Program-made: the position numbers and the translations under genes
Part shown: positions 1-8,328 of the stretch, piece after piece
Numbering within the stretch: the first letter of the stretch is position 1
Layout of the letters: every line of letters begins with the position of its first letter
DNA from: Ramicandelaber brevisporus
Lineage: Eukaryota > Kickxellomycota > Ramicandelaberales > Ramicandelaberaceae
Direction: 5' to 3'
Assembly: GCA_025201865.1 (NCBI GenBank)
Contig: MU602819.1
Location: forward strand, 22,166 to 46,066
Length of the DNA stretch: 23,901 nt
The notes under the pieces: generated by a model
Database searches by the model: none
What the model was told of the DNA's origin: nothing
The model's input: the letters and a program-made list of their open reading frames with translations, nothing else

Positions 1-312
1 CGCCAATGAGAAAGAGCAGCCACCTCCATGAATTCGGTGTCAAGCCTCGCTTCTTGGCGCACTGCTTGGCGCGCTTCTTGGCGCGTTCCTTGACTCGAAC
101 GGCGACGAATCGATCTCTCGCTCTGCCACGACCGCATTTCGCTCCGACTGCTCACAGACATAATACTGCGGCATAACGGCGCGAGTGCACAGATTTAGAC
201 AGCCAATGGCGACCCGCTTATTTTCATCATTCATCTGGTACCAACCGCGTGTCAGGCACAGAGCTTGGCTGCACTCTGTGATTACATTGGATTGCACCGT
301 TTTACCTGACTT
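1..312. repeat. Left arm of a long inverted repeat
   Basis: The reverse complement of this stretch matches 22524-22838. From base 1 to about 300 I count 8 mismatches, roughly 97% identity, and 7 of the 8 are transitions. The match weakens over the last dozen bases (about 301-312) and then stops. It runs without mismatch for more than 60 bases up to base 1, so the arm continues beyond the left edge and its true length is unknown. No transposase, target-site duplication or terminal-repeat structure is visible. Confidence 0.95.
40..297 (-). pseudogene. Small Cys-containing ORF, left copy, start codon lost
   Basis: This open frame of 85 codons is the near-identical partner of the ORF at 22539-22796. 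I do not recognise the family. Five cysteines are spaced C-x4-C-x18-C-x3-C-x10-C in the first 50 residues, followed by an Arg/Ser/Ala/Pro-rich tail built from short repeats (APRSAPSSAPRSEA). The codon aligned with the partner's ATG is GTG here. The frame upstream stays open for about 25 codons to a stop without any ATG, so this copy has no conventional start. Five amino-acid replacements and two silent changes separate the copies. It may be a decaying duplicate or the last exon of a spliced gene; no clear splice acceptor decides between these. Confidence 0.5.
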
Positions 313-508
313 TATTATTACAAATTTTATAACTATTTCTGTGCGCCAAGAAATTTGAGTAAATTAGGTAGCTCGAGCTATGACCTTGTGACTGCTGAGG
401 ACACTGTCTGTAATATCAAGTACTTACGTTATCAGTAGCATTCATGCTGTGATGATTGTGTATTCAAAATAAGTAAATTTATATAATGTTAGTGTTTACT
501 TGCCTGCT

Positions 509-1351
509 TTATGGTGAAGATCCATTTGGTGACCAATGTGTGATGGTTCTTTGAATCTTCTCCCAGTACTGCAGCTCAATCGTCAGCGCTTTCGCAGCTT
601 CCCACTTCCCATCTCTAAACGCCTGCACCAACTCCTTCACCACTCTATCCCTTCGCTGTGTATTCTCTTCCTTGACATCCTCCAAATCTGCTTCATCTTT
701 CGCCGCAGCAATCGTTTCTCTCGCTTCCATAACTTCCATCAAAAACTCTGGCTTATCCATCAGTGAATCAGATTCGGATATTGGTGTACCGTGCAGTTCT
801 AAAATGTACTTGGCGCGATTTAGAGGCTCGCGCAAAGTTTGATAGGCGTGGTTTAGCCAGGTTGAGCGGTTGCTGGCGTACTGGTACATGCGTTTATCGG
901 AGTGGTTTGCAAAGCCGTCGGGATGAACTGCCTGTTGGAGACGGAGGAACTGCTTGCGAAGGTCGGCGGTGTCAATATCGAAGGTTGCAGATTGGTAACC
1001 AAATGCGTCAAAGTAGGTGGAGTTGGGTGGAACTGGTTGCACGGCACCGCAGTCAGACGCATTGCAGATGACGGATTTCGCAACATCTTGAGAGATGACA
1101 GTTTGTCCACATTTCCAGCAATTCTCGCCACTGTCTACACGATTGTAGGCTCTGCTGGTGGTCGACAATGTGCGCGCACGAGCAATCTGATACCATTCAG
1201 ATTGGCGAGATGCAGATGGCATCCGTCGCTGCTGTTTTGCGGCAGTGGCTGTGATGTGGATTGACCGAATTGCAAGAGAACCAGCGCCAGGTCCGATTGC
1301 CCGGATAGCCGCCGCAGCCATCACTCGCCGTGTTGCCAGGTGGTTAAGCAT
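509..1351 (-). CDS. JAC1: HscB/Jac1-type mitochondrial J-domain co-chaperone
   Basis: Homologue of Jac1/HSCB, the J-protein that brings the Fe-S scaffold (Isu/ISCU) to the mitochondrial Hsp70 and stimulates its ATPase during Fe-S cluster transfer. The 280-residue product starts with an Arg/Ala-rich, acid-poor presequence (residues 1-60). Next come two cysteine pairs (CWKC at 78-81 and C96/C101), then a J domain (about 113-180) with the HPD motif at 143-145, then the C-terminal HscB helical domain that binds the scaffold (about 190-275). I chose the ATG at 1351; another lies two codons upstream at 1357. The frame stays open to 1612 but has no further ATG there and reads as Arg/Leu/Phe low complexity, so it is probably 5' leader. 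It is divergent from MRPL4. Yeast Jac1 lacks the cysteine module; human HSCB has one. Confidence 0.93.
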   Translation of the reverse strand: MLNHLATRRVMAAAAIRAIGPGAGSLAIRSIHITATAAKQQRRMPSASRQSEWYQIARARTLSTTSRAYNRVDSGENCWKCGQTVISQDVAKSVICNASDCGAVQPVPPNSTYFDAFGYQSATFDIDTADLRKQFLRLQQAVHPDGFANHSDKRMYQYASNRSTWLNHAYQTLREPLNRAKYILELHGTPISESDSLMDKPEFLMEVMEARETIAAAKDEADLEDVKEENTQRRDRVVKELVQAFRDGKWEAAKALTIELQYWEKIQRTITHWSPNGSSP

Positions 1352-1357
1352 CTTCAT

Positions 1358-1625
1358 ACGTCGTCGTCGCTGTACTTGCGTGGTGGTGGTTTGCGGTTCG
1401 CGGTTTGAAATCAGCTTTTGGGAAGGTAATGAGATGCAGTAGGCAGTTCCGGCTCTCGAAATGTCGGAATCTGCCGCCCAAAATCGCACCTTTCCGCCAG
1501 CTTTTTGGTCCAGATCAGCTTTAAAAAAAAAAAAACAGAACAATACACACAATATCAGCAGCAGCAGCGGCAACAGCAGCGACGACAGCGACGACAACGA
1601 CGATCTCTTCAAAGTACGATAAACA
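1358..1625. promoter_or_regulatory. Shared divergent promoter, JAC1 / MRPL4
   Basis: These 268 bp separate two head-to-head nuclear genes for mitochondrial proteins and must hold both transcription starts. The stretch contains an A tract at about 1523-1534 and a (CAG/CAA/CGA)-rich run at 1556-1600 that lies in the MRPL4 leader. No TATA element is evident. Co-regulation of the pair is an inference from the geometry. Confidence 0.5.
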
Positions 1626-2261
1626 ATGCAGGGTCTTCTTCGTCAGTTTGGCAGCCTGAGACTATCCTCAGTCATCTCTCCACGGACATCCACTGCAGCA
1701 GTCTCTTCACGAACTCTCGTCTCTTCGATTGCCTCGTCATCAGCCTCGCCGCTGAACCGTGCTCGTCTTGTCCAGCGCGCTCACACTCCACGCGGTCTCG
1801 ATGAGTTCTTCGAAGACGGTCGCTCCTTGCCTCTCACCTCTGCTCAGACTGGCCGCGCTTGGCTTGTTAGCGAGCTTCGCCAAAAGTCCTTTGACGACCT
1901 GCACCGCCTCTGGATAATTCTGCTCAAAGAGCGCAACCTCTTGGCCTCGCAGCGTCTCGAAGCCAAGCGCTATGGAGTGCCAATTACCCACTATTCAAAC
2001 CGCAGTCGCGTTATCAAGTGCAAGAAGACGATGCGTCGGATCATGACAGTGCTGACGGAGCGTCGTATTGCATACGAGGAGGCGTTCTTGAAGACCAAGA
2101 TTAAGGAAGCGCTGGAGACGGGTGAGATCAGCCAGGAGCAGGCTGGCCAGGCAACGCTGAATGAGTACGAGATGGAGAGACAGCGGTTGAAGAGAAAGGG
2201 CATTGTGCCGAAGAGACGTCGCGGTATCAAGGGAGGACGTCAGTTCACGAAGCGTTACTAA
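1626..2261 (+). CDS. MRPL4: Mitochondrial large-subunit ribosomal protein uL29m
   Basis: Homologue of yeast Mrpl4 and animal MRPL47, the mitochondrial uL29 protein near the polypeptide exit of the large subunit. The 211-residue product has an N-terminal presequence rich in Ser/Arg (about 1-50). It is followed by the family's conserved block: RGLDEFF, then GRAWLVSELRQKSFDDLHRLW, the extended uL29 helix pair, and a basic helix around ITHYSNRSRVIKCKKTMRRI (about residues 55-150). A basic C-terminal extension ends in GIKGGRQFTKRY. The ATG at 1626 is the first in frame and has adenine at -3. An AATAAA follows the stop by three bases. It is divergent from JAC1. No introns are needed. Confidence 0.93.
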   Translation: MQGLLRQFGSLRLSSVISPRTSTAAVSSRTLVSSIASSSASPLNRARLVQRAHTPRGLDEFFEDGRSLPLTSAQTGRAWLVSELRQKSFDDLHRLWIILLKERNLLASQRLEAKRYGVPITHYSNRSRVIKCKKTMRRIMTVLTERRIAYEEAFLKTKIKEALETGEISQEQAGQATLNEYEMERQRLKRKGIVPKRRRGIKGGRQFTKRY

Positions 2262-2263
2262 AA

Positions 2264-2269
2264 AATAAA
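2264..2269 (+). terminator. AATAAA polyadenylation signal of MRPL4
   Basis: AATAAA begins three bases after the MRPL4 TAA and is followed by a second AATAAAA-type motif around 2278-2284. The surrounding stretch is A-rich. Confidence 0.6.
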
Positions 2270-2501
2270 ACAAAAAATAATAAAACAGTGAAGAATTACA
2301 ACTATTCTATTATAAAAGCTATTGAATATGGCCATTTATGGAAGTAGCACTGTCAGTAGAAAGCTGAGGAAGGTTTCAATGTAACGAAAAAGGGGGTGGT
2401 AGTGATAGTTGTGGTAGTAAGGAAATGTTGGGCCACTTTGATTATTGTTGTCGAGGAAGTGAAGTGACATGCAATATACACCTTATTGACAAGCACAAGT
2501 A

Positions 2502-3944
2502 ATGCAGTTCATCAATTCTATTGCACTCTTGTACTCACTACGACCACTATACACACACACACAAAACATGCTTGTAGTTGCGATTGTGTGGGCAGTTTTG
2601 CATGCCTTCTTTTCATACATTATATTTGGACCACCTCGGCCATCGTGGTCGCTGTACTTTACTCTGGATACAGCCATCTCTCGTGCCGTAACTGCGGACA
2701 GCAGTGGAGTCGCCGAAGAGGATGAAACCATTGACACAAATGAAAAGCGCCAGAGATTCTATATTAAACGGTGTACTAGCGGTACGGTGGAAAACATCGC
2801 GTTTAGACAGAAGGTCAGCAAAGTCAATAGTTTAACCAGATGGTGGGTTGGTCTCCCACCAGCACACGATCATCTGTGGATAAGGACGGAGATTCAAGTA
2901 CCTGCAGTAAGCAAGTTCACAGGGCTACTTTCCACGGAGAGTATCACAACCTTTGCTCAAGCAGCAGAGGCAGCTGGGATGGTATCATCATCACTGAATT
3001 TTGTGAATGACAAACAGGCTGGGCGACAGTTGGGATTGTATTGGTGTGCTGCTAAAGAGTCGACTGGTTTCAAAGATAGCAACTCTTTGACAAACAAGGC
3101 AAAGCACGGCGAACGCATGATCCTATTTGTGCATGGCGGCGGATTCACTAAGCTTCATCCGACAGTCTTTGAAGGACTGTGTTATCGCATCAGCAAAGCA
3201 ACTGGCTTGCGGATTGCTTCAGTGGACTACCGACTCTCCCCGGAGCATCGATTCCCAGCTGCTCTCTATGACATTGCAGCATCATATTGGCACCTCACTA
3301 ACCCAAATGGCCCGTTTAGATTCAATCCACAGAATGTCATTTTGGCGGGAGACAGTGCTGGTGGCAATCTTGTGCTGTCCTTCATGGCATATATTCGTGA
3401 CCAGCTACAAATCGCAGAGTGTGGTGACCAGGTGCTCTTACCGCAGGCTGGTGGAGCCATTCTCATCTCTCCATATGTCGACCTGAACAGTGACACTCCA
3501 TCGTGGTCGCTTAACAGTAAGTACGACGTGATTGGGAATCCAGCCAAGCGAAACCCGATGCATCCGGCAAGAATGTACACGATGCCCTTTGTATTTACTC
3601 GAGGCCCACCGACAAGCAAATATCGTGGCTGGGATGATCAGCGACTGTACGAGCTGATCAACCATGAATACGTGTCTCCCATTAATCTCAAGACTACTCG
3701 AGGATTGCCGCCTCTGTTGATACAATATGGCGGCGCAGAGCTACTCTATGAGGACATTATGCAGTTTGTAGAGAAGGTGCACGCCGATAACGACAAGGAT
3801 GATGGGAGACATAAATGCACACAGCTTGTTGCTGAAGAATACGCTGACATGGTGCACGATTTCCAGCTCTTCCAATACCTGGATGAGTCAAAGCGGGCAA
3901 TCGACAGCATGGCCAAGTGGATCAAAGAAACGCTGGGGTCTTAA
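2502..3944 (+). CDS. HSL-family alpha/beta hydrolase (membrane-anchored esterase)
   Basis: Alpha/beta-hydrolase of the hormone-sensitive-lipase type, close in architecture to AADAC and yeast Say1 (steryl acetate deacetylase). The 480-residue product has one N-terminal hydrophobic segment (about 23-43), which suggests an ER signal anchor with a lumenal catalytic domain. Catalytic signatures are clear: oxyanion-hole HGGGF at 211-215, VDYRLSPEHRFPAA at 241-254, nucleophile Ser285 in GDSAGGN, and a candidate His452 in MVHDFQLF. A D/E in the GGAELLYEDI segment (411-420) is the likely acid. A second ATG at 2568 would place the anchor right at the N terminus (458 residues). It lies after a CA-rich leader-like stretch and has adenine at -3, so it may be the real start. 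Substrate (acetylated sterol, acylglycerol or other ester) cannot be told from sequence. Confidence 0.88.
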   Translation: MQFINSIALLYSLRPLYTHTQNMLVVAIVWAVLHAFFSYIIFGPPRPSWSLYFTLDTAISRAVTADSSGVAEEDETIDTNEKRQRFYIKRCTSGTVENIAFRQKVSKVNSLTRWWVGLPPAHDHLWIRTEIQVPAVSKFTGLLSTESITTFAQAAEAAGMVSSSLNFVNDKQAGRQLGLYWCAAKESTGFKDSNSLTNKAKHGERMILFVHGGGFTKLHPTVFEGLCYRISKATGLRIASVDYRLSPEHRFPAALYDIAASYWHLTNPNGPFRFNPQNVILAGDSAGGNLVLSFMAYIRDQLQIAECGDQVLLPQAGGAILISPYVDLNSDTPSWSLNSKYDVIGNPAKRNPMHPARMYTMPFVFTRGPPTSKYRGWDDQRLYELINHEYVSPINLKTTRGLPPLLIQYGGAELLYEDIMQFVEKVHADNDKDDGRHKCTQLVAEEYADMVHDFQLFQYLDESKRAIDSMAKWIKETLGS

Positions 3945-4404
3945 GTTATAATTTTAAACCTCCCAGTCAATTATGCACATCATGCGCATACTGTGGAGCC
4001 TGAATTGTTTTGGGGGAGTAGATTGGTGATAGGTGAGAGGTGATAGTGGTACACGCATGGATGAATGGGTGGAGTAGGCGGATGGCTCACGGTTGAACGG
4101 TTTTCGACGAAGAATGGCGGAGCACCACCGCCAAGGACACACTGAAATGCTTCGATTCGAGCTCTTCTCTCGTGGAGGTGTTTCGTTCAGTTCATTTCTT
4201 GCAAACCTTTTTTTTTTATTTTTCATTTCCTGTCGAGAGTCATCAGCCATCGGCAAGCCCAGCCAAGCAGCAGACCGACCAAAGCCAAGCGCTCTCTTGC
4301 ACTCTCGTCGAGGCTCCAACTCTCTTTCTCCCGCATCAGCACTCATCAGCAGTTTATATAGAATACACGCATTTCTACCAGTCGCTTTTTTGCTTGCTTG
4401 AACG
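3945..4404. other. Intergenic: esterase 3' end and epsin promoter
   Basis: These 460 bp hold no convincing gene. Open frames of 100-143 codons here lack conserved features and run across the epsin exon 1 splice site. A TATATA at 4355-4360 lies 45-50 bp before the epsin ATG and could be its TATA box. A T tract sits at 4209-4216. Confidence 0.5.
4355..4360 (+). promoter_or_regulatory. Possible TATA box of the epsin gene
   Basis: The motif GTTTATATAGAA is centred 45-50 bp upstream of the epsin ATG, at a spacing that would allow a short 5' leader. It is sequence evidence only. Confidence 0.35.
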
Positions 4405-6867
4405 ATGGCATCTGTGGCTCGTAGCGCTATGCGCCAAGTGTACGTTCTGGCTATTTTTCTTTTCCATTTTTACTCTTGCTCAAGCTTGGTTCCACAGTGT
4501 CATCTGCTCGCGGGAACAGGTGAGCTGTGCTGTGCTGTGCTGTGCTGTGCTGTGGTCTTCACTTTGTACTCACAGTGTACAGAATGAAGACCGCCTGTTA
4601 TGATAACCGCGTGTTTTGCAAAGCTGAAGCATGATGATAATGAGTGACAAGCCGAAAAGCTAACTGACTGACTAACTGACATTCGCTTGATATGACTATC
4701 TTCCCTTGTTCCGCATGATGTTCATTTCTCTGCTGTTGTTGTTGCTGTTGTTGTTCATTACAGCAAGAACTTTACTAAAGGATACAATGACATCCAAGCC
4801 AAAGTTCGGGAGGCAACATCAAATGAAGCCGATTCCCCGAGTGAACTAATGATGAATGAGATTGCGATGGCGACGTTTAACCAGGCCGATTTTATCGCAG
4901 TTATGGAGATATTAGATAAGCGTCTTGGAGACAAGGGCAGATACTGGAGACATGTGCTGAAGGCACTGATTGTGATGCACTACTGTGTTTTGTATGGACA
5001 TGAGCAGTTTGTTATATATTGTCAAAAGAACATCCATTTGATTAAAACTCAGCGAGAGTTCCAGCACTACGAGGGCGGAGTTGACCATGGAGCATCAGTA
5101 CGCGAACAGGCCAAGGCACTCACCTCACTCTTGCTGGATGAAGGTAGACTGAGGGATGAACGTGCTCGCAGAGCCGATCAGCGCTCTAGAATGGGAATGA
5201 TGGGTGCGAGTGGCGGTGGAATGAACGCAGTTATGGGATTGCAGCCGATTCATCGCTCAGATAGTTTCCAGGAGGAGCTTAATCACCATCAGCAAGTCAG
5301 CAATAGCATCAGAAGACAATCGACTCGAGGCAGTGTAGGAAGTGGCAACAGACGTCCTCGTAGCCAAAACGAACTTCAGTCGATGGAAGATAGAGAAATT
5401 GCACTGGCGATTGAGGCTAGCAAAGTAACTGCTCGCGAAGAAGCTGAAAAGAAGAGACCAGGTGTCAATTACAACTCATCTCGTCCACAGGCTGCAAGCA
5501 CAGCAAACATTGTATCGACTCGGTCTAACATGTCATCTCCTGCGGGCACAGTCAACCGCCCGCGCACTGCAGCGGACGACGATGCAGATTTACGCAGAGC
5601 AATTGAAATGAGCAAACGCGAAGAAGAAGAGCGTCAGCGCCAGAAGGCTATCGATAATCAGAATGAGCTCGTACTGACTGCCGACACCGATGACCGGATG
5701 CCCGTTGCCACCTACAATCCAAATGATTTATTGGGAGATTTTACCACCACCACCACTACCACAACTACAACCACTGGTGCAATGAACAGACCAGGTCAGC
5801 AGAACCAGCCGCTCATTGACTTACTTGGTGGATTTGATGATGTCCCCGCCAACAACTACAATCCATACCAACAGAACCAGTCGCCACCTCAGCAGTATGG
5901 TCAATCACAGCCCACTTTTAACCAGTTCTCACAGCCTCTCGTGAACAATGATTACAGTGGATACAACCCATTTGCTGCATCTGCTCCAGCTCCAGCTCCA
6001 GCTCCAGCTCCTGTTGCAGCTCCTGTTGCAGCTCCAGCCTCATCGAGCTTTAACCCATTTGCCTCCTCTACATCCGCTACGAGCGGTGCACCAGGCGCAT
6101 CGTTTGGAATTGGAAATGCATTTGACACTGGCTCCAATGCTCGTTTATTGCCACATCAGACTGCGGGTGCAAACAACCCTGCATCACTATTGGCTGAAAT
6201 TGCACGCAATAGTGAGAAGATTGATCCATTCGCTGGTCTGGCCGCCTCTCGTGCTGCAGCCTCCTCCTCGTCACCTGGCGGTGGAGCATCAACCAACCCA
6301 TTTGCACAGTCTCTCCAGCCTCAGCTACCCCACCAGTCGCAACCAGTGTCATCAGCATCATCCAACCCATTCGCACCCATTCAGCCATCCGCAGCGAACA
6401 GCAATCCATTTGGAGCTCCTTCATCGTTGTCCACTTCTGCCGCTCCAGCACTCAATCCATACTCTTCAATCTCTCAGCCCCAACCTCAGCAGCCATCCTC
6501 CGGCAGCGGTGGAAACGATGTATTCAGCTCACTCCTTGACTTGGACCCAATGGGCAGTGGAATGGGATCATCCTCAATGTCGTCCACAGTTAATAAAAAT
6601 CCATTTGGAGCATCTGGTCCATCAACTGTGGGAACAAATAACACTTGGGGAACGGGTGGCGGCAACTCTCTTGCAGCTCTCGCTTCAATGTCTTCAAACA
6701 GCGGCAGTGTTAATATGATGAATCACAACACAAATGCATTCGGCAGCTCATTTGGCGGTGCCCAATCTCCTCCATCCCCTACATCGGCTGCCCAGAGATT
6801 CCCAGCCATTCCGCCCACTGGCAACGTGGCTGGAACATCAAGTGGTTATGATGCATTTGGCCTTTAA
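4405..6867 (+). CDS. ENT1: Epsin: ENTH-domain endocytic adaptor (two exons)
   Basis: Exon 1 is 4405-4439 and exon 2 is 4764-6867, joined by a GT-AG intron; the product is 712 residues. The join restores the epsin N terminus (RSAMRQVKNFTKGYNDIQAK, then VREATSNE), which matches the start of animal and yeast ENTH domains and fixes the donor as GTACGT. The ENTH domain (about 10-150) binds PtdIns(4,5)P2 and contains DKRLGDKGRYWRHVLKALIV. Two ubiquitin-interacting motifs follow (about 219-233 and 284-298). Then come clathrin-box-like LIDLL (362-366) and LLDLD, a DPF motif (AP-2 type), and six NPF motifs for EH-domain partners (Ede1/Pan1/Eps15 type). The tail has a poly-Thr run and an Ala-Pro repeat. 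It acts at clathrin-coated pits to couple membrane bending, ubiquitinated cargo and clathrin. Whether it corresponds to ENT1 or ENT2 cannot be assigned. Confidence 0.94.
4440..4763 (+). other. Epsin intron 1 (324 nt)
   Basis: The intron starts GTACGT and ends TTCATTACAG. CTAAC/TAACTGAC branch-point-like motifs lie at about 4660-4680, and a long T-rich tract (GTTGTTGTTGCTGTTGTTGTTC) precedes the acceptor. It carries six tandem GCTGT units. It is the only intron in the window I can define from the protein it restores. Confidence 0.85.
4524..4553 (+). repeat. (GCTGT)6 pentanucleotide microsatellite
   Basis: Six perfect GCTGT units lie inside the epsin intron. Confidence 0.95.
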
Positions 6868-7088
6868 CCCTTTCAAGCACAATTAATTAAACCCCCTGCC
6901 CCTGCCCCCGCCCCGACCCCATTCTCTCTCCACTCTCCACTTCTCTCTCTTTTCCTCGTCTCTGCCTCTCAAATACTTACTCACTCACTCTTTTCTTTTT
7001 GATTTTTCTTTTGATTTTAACTGTTGTTCTTATTTTTTTTTAAACAAGCTTAATAACTAAGCAGATGAAGAAGTAACTGCTCATCCTG

Positions 7089-7094
7089 TTTATT
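7089..7094 (-). terminator. AATAAA overlapping the EFM4 stop codon
   Basis: On the minus strand the sequence reads TAAATAAA, so the signal uses the last base of the stop codon. Confidence 0.5.
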
Positions 7095-7975
7095 TACTTC
7101 TTTTTGAAGATTGCTGTTGAAACACTTTGTCCAACCTTTCCTCCAAATTTGAATGCGGGATGTTCAATCTTTCCGTGCAAATCAAACCATTGTGAGAACT
7201 GCTGAATTAACTCATCAATCGTCCAATTGCACGATGTAATCACTAACAATCCACTTCCATCCTTCAACATTTCAGCCATGCTTGGTGGATATTTAATACC
7301 TCTCCTCACATCTACCTTTCTGCCTTCGTTGCCGTCACTCGTTTCATCACTTTCTGCACATAAACAAATAGCATCGTATGTTCCTTTGTCGAGAATAATG
7401 TCGAACCGCTGGTTCCATTTATTTGTCGTTTCGCTACTCAAAACATCAGCCACTTCATAGTTGATCTTATCCTCCAATCCATATTTAACTGCAACTGACT
7501 TTGCAAGTGCAATGCCTGGCTCTGAATAGTCCACTCCAAGTACTTTGGTAAACTTAATCATCTCTTCATCATCTTCTTCTTCATCATCATCTCTTTCATC
7601 ATCTTCTTCATCACTGTTGGCCTGCTCAAGCTCGTCCAAGTCATCCAATGTCTCTGCACCAGTTGCCAATAGCAATAACAAGTGTCCATTTCCACATCCA
7701 ACATCCATGATCTCGACATCATTGCGCATCTTGCCATCAAGCACTTGCTTTCTGACCCAGCGAACCATTTTATACGCAGCCTGCTCTCCAAACCACACCT
7801 CGCCGAGATCTTGCTCATTCTCGCCAAAGTTGGCCAACTCGCGATCATACATTTCGTCCCAGTGCTCGCGTGTGCCCAGCTTGGAGGCCGCGAACCCAAC
7901 GTTGGCTTGGTCGCTGTCGTTGTTGCCGGTGGTGGCTGTGGTGGCGGTAACAGTGGCTGGAACGCGATCTGCCAT
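7094..7975 (-). CDS. EFM4: EFM4-type protein-lysine methyltransferase
   Basis: Class I SAM-dependent methyltransferase of the Efm4/METTL10 (EEF1AKMT2) family, which methylates a lysine of translation elongation factor eEF1A. In 293 residues one sees the family N-terminal block (GTREHWDEMYDRELANF, GEVWFGE; about 34-64). SAM-binding motif I is DVGCGNG at 91-97, the acidic end of beta-2 is GVDYSE, and the LDKGTYDAI loop follows; the protein ends with FKFGGKVGQSVSTAIFKKK. A strongly acidic 29-residue insert (about 111-139, DEEDDERDDDEEEDDEEM region) separates motif I from beta-2. I start at the ATG at 7975; the frame upstream has only TTG. AATAAA overlaps the stop at 7089-7094. The upstream arrestin gene, in the same orientation, ends just 32 bp before this ATG, so the EFM4 promoter must lie within that gene unless the two share a transcript. 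Confidence 0.92.
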   Translation of the reverse strand: MADRVPATVTATTATTGNNDSDQANVGFAASKLGTREHWDEMYDRELANFGENEQDLGEVWFGEQAAYKMVRWVRKQVLDGKMRNDVEIMDVGCGNGHLLLLLATGAETLDDLDELEQANSDEEDDERDDDEEEDDEEMIKFTKVLGVDYSEPGIALAKSVAVKYGLEDKINYEVADVLSSETTNKWNQRFDIILDKGTYDAICLCAESDETSDGNEGRKVDVRRGIKYPPSMAEMLKDGSGLLVITSCNWTIDELIQQFSQWFDLHGKIEHPAFKFGGKVGQSVSTAIFKKK

Positions 7976-8007
7976 TCTTCGCAAAAAAATAAAAGAATTA
8001 AAATTAA

Positions 8008-8293
8008 TTACTCAGATTTTACTGTGGGAGTGGATGTTGGATGTAATGCGATTTGAACCTGTTGCTTCATGTGGTCGGCAATGGAGTGCATCAGGGCGAT
8101 AATATCCTGGTCTGACAGCTCCTGTTGTGCTTGTTCAGATTGTGATTGTGATTGTTGACTTCGCTGCTGCTGTTGGCGCTCGGAAGATTTAGGTGGCCGA
8201 TTGAGCTTTACAGGCATCGAAACGACTCGAGGTTGAAGTTGCATTTGTTGTGCATTGCTTTGAATTGGCGGTGATGCCTCAAGCACTGACGCT

Positions 8294-8328
<35 letters not shown>

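Noticed and set aside
1352-1612. Extension of the JAC1 frame giving a Leu/Phe-rich hydrophobic N terminus
   Set aside because: Apart from ATG 1357, two codons upstream of the chosen start, it contains no ATG (it opens with TTG), reads from homopolymer and CAG-type repeats, and would leave no room for the divergent MRPL4 promoter. A mitochondrial presequence starts naturally at 1351.
5948-6718. 256-codon plus-strand frame rich in Leu, His and Gln
   Set aside because: It lies out of frame inside the repetitive epsin tail and mirrors its codon repeats; no motif.
7545-8102. 185-codon plus-strand frame starting with poly-Ser
   Set aside because: It is antisense to EFM4; the poly-Ser is the complement of the acidic insert.
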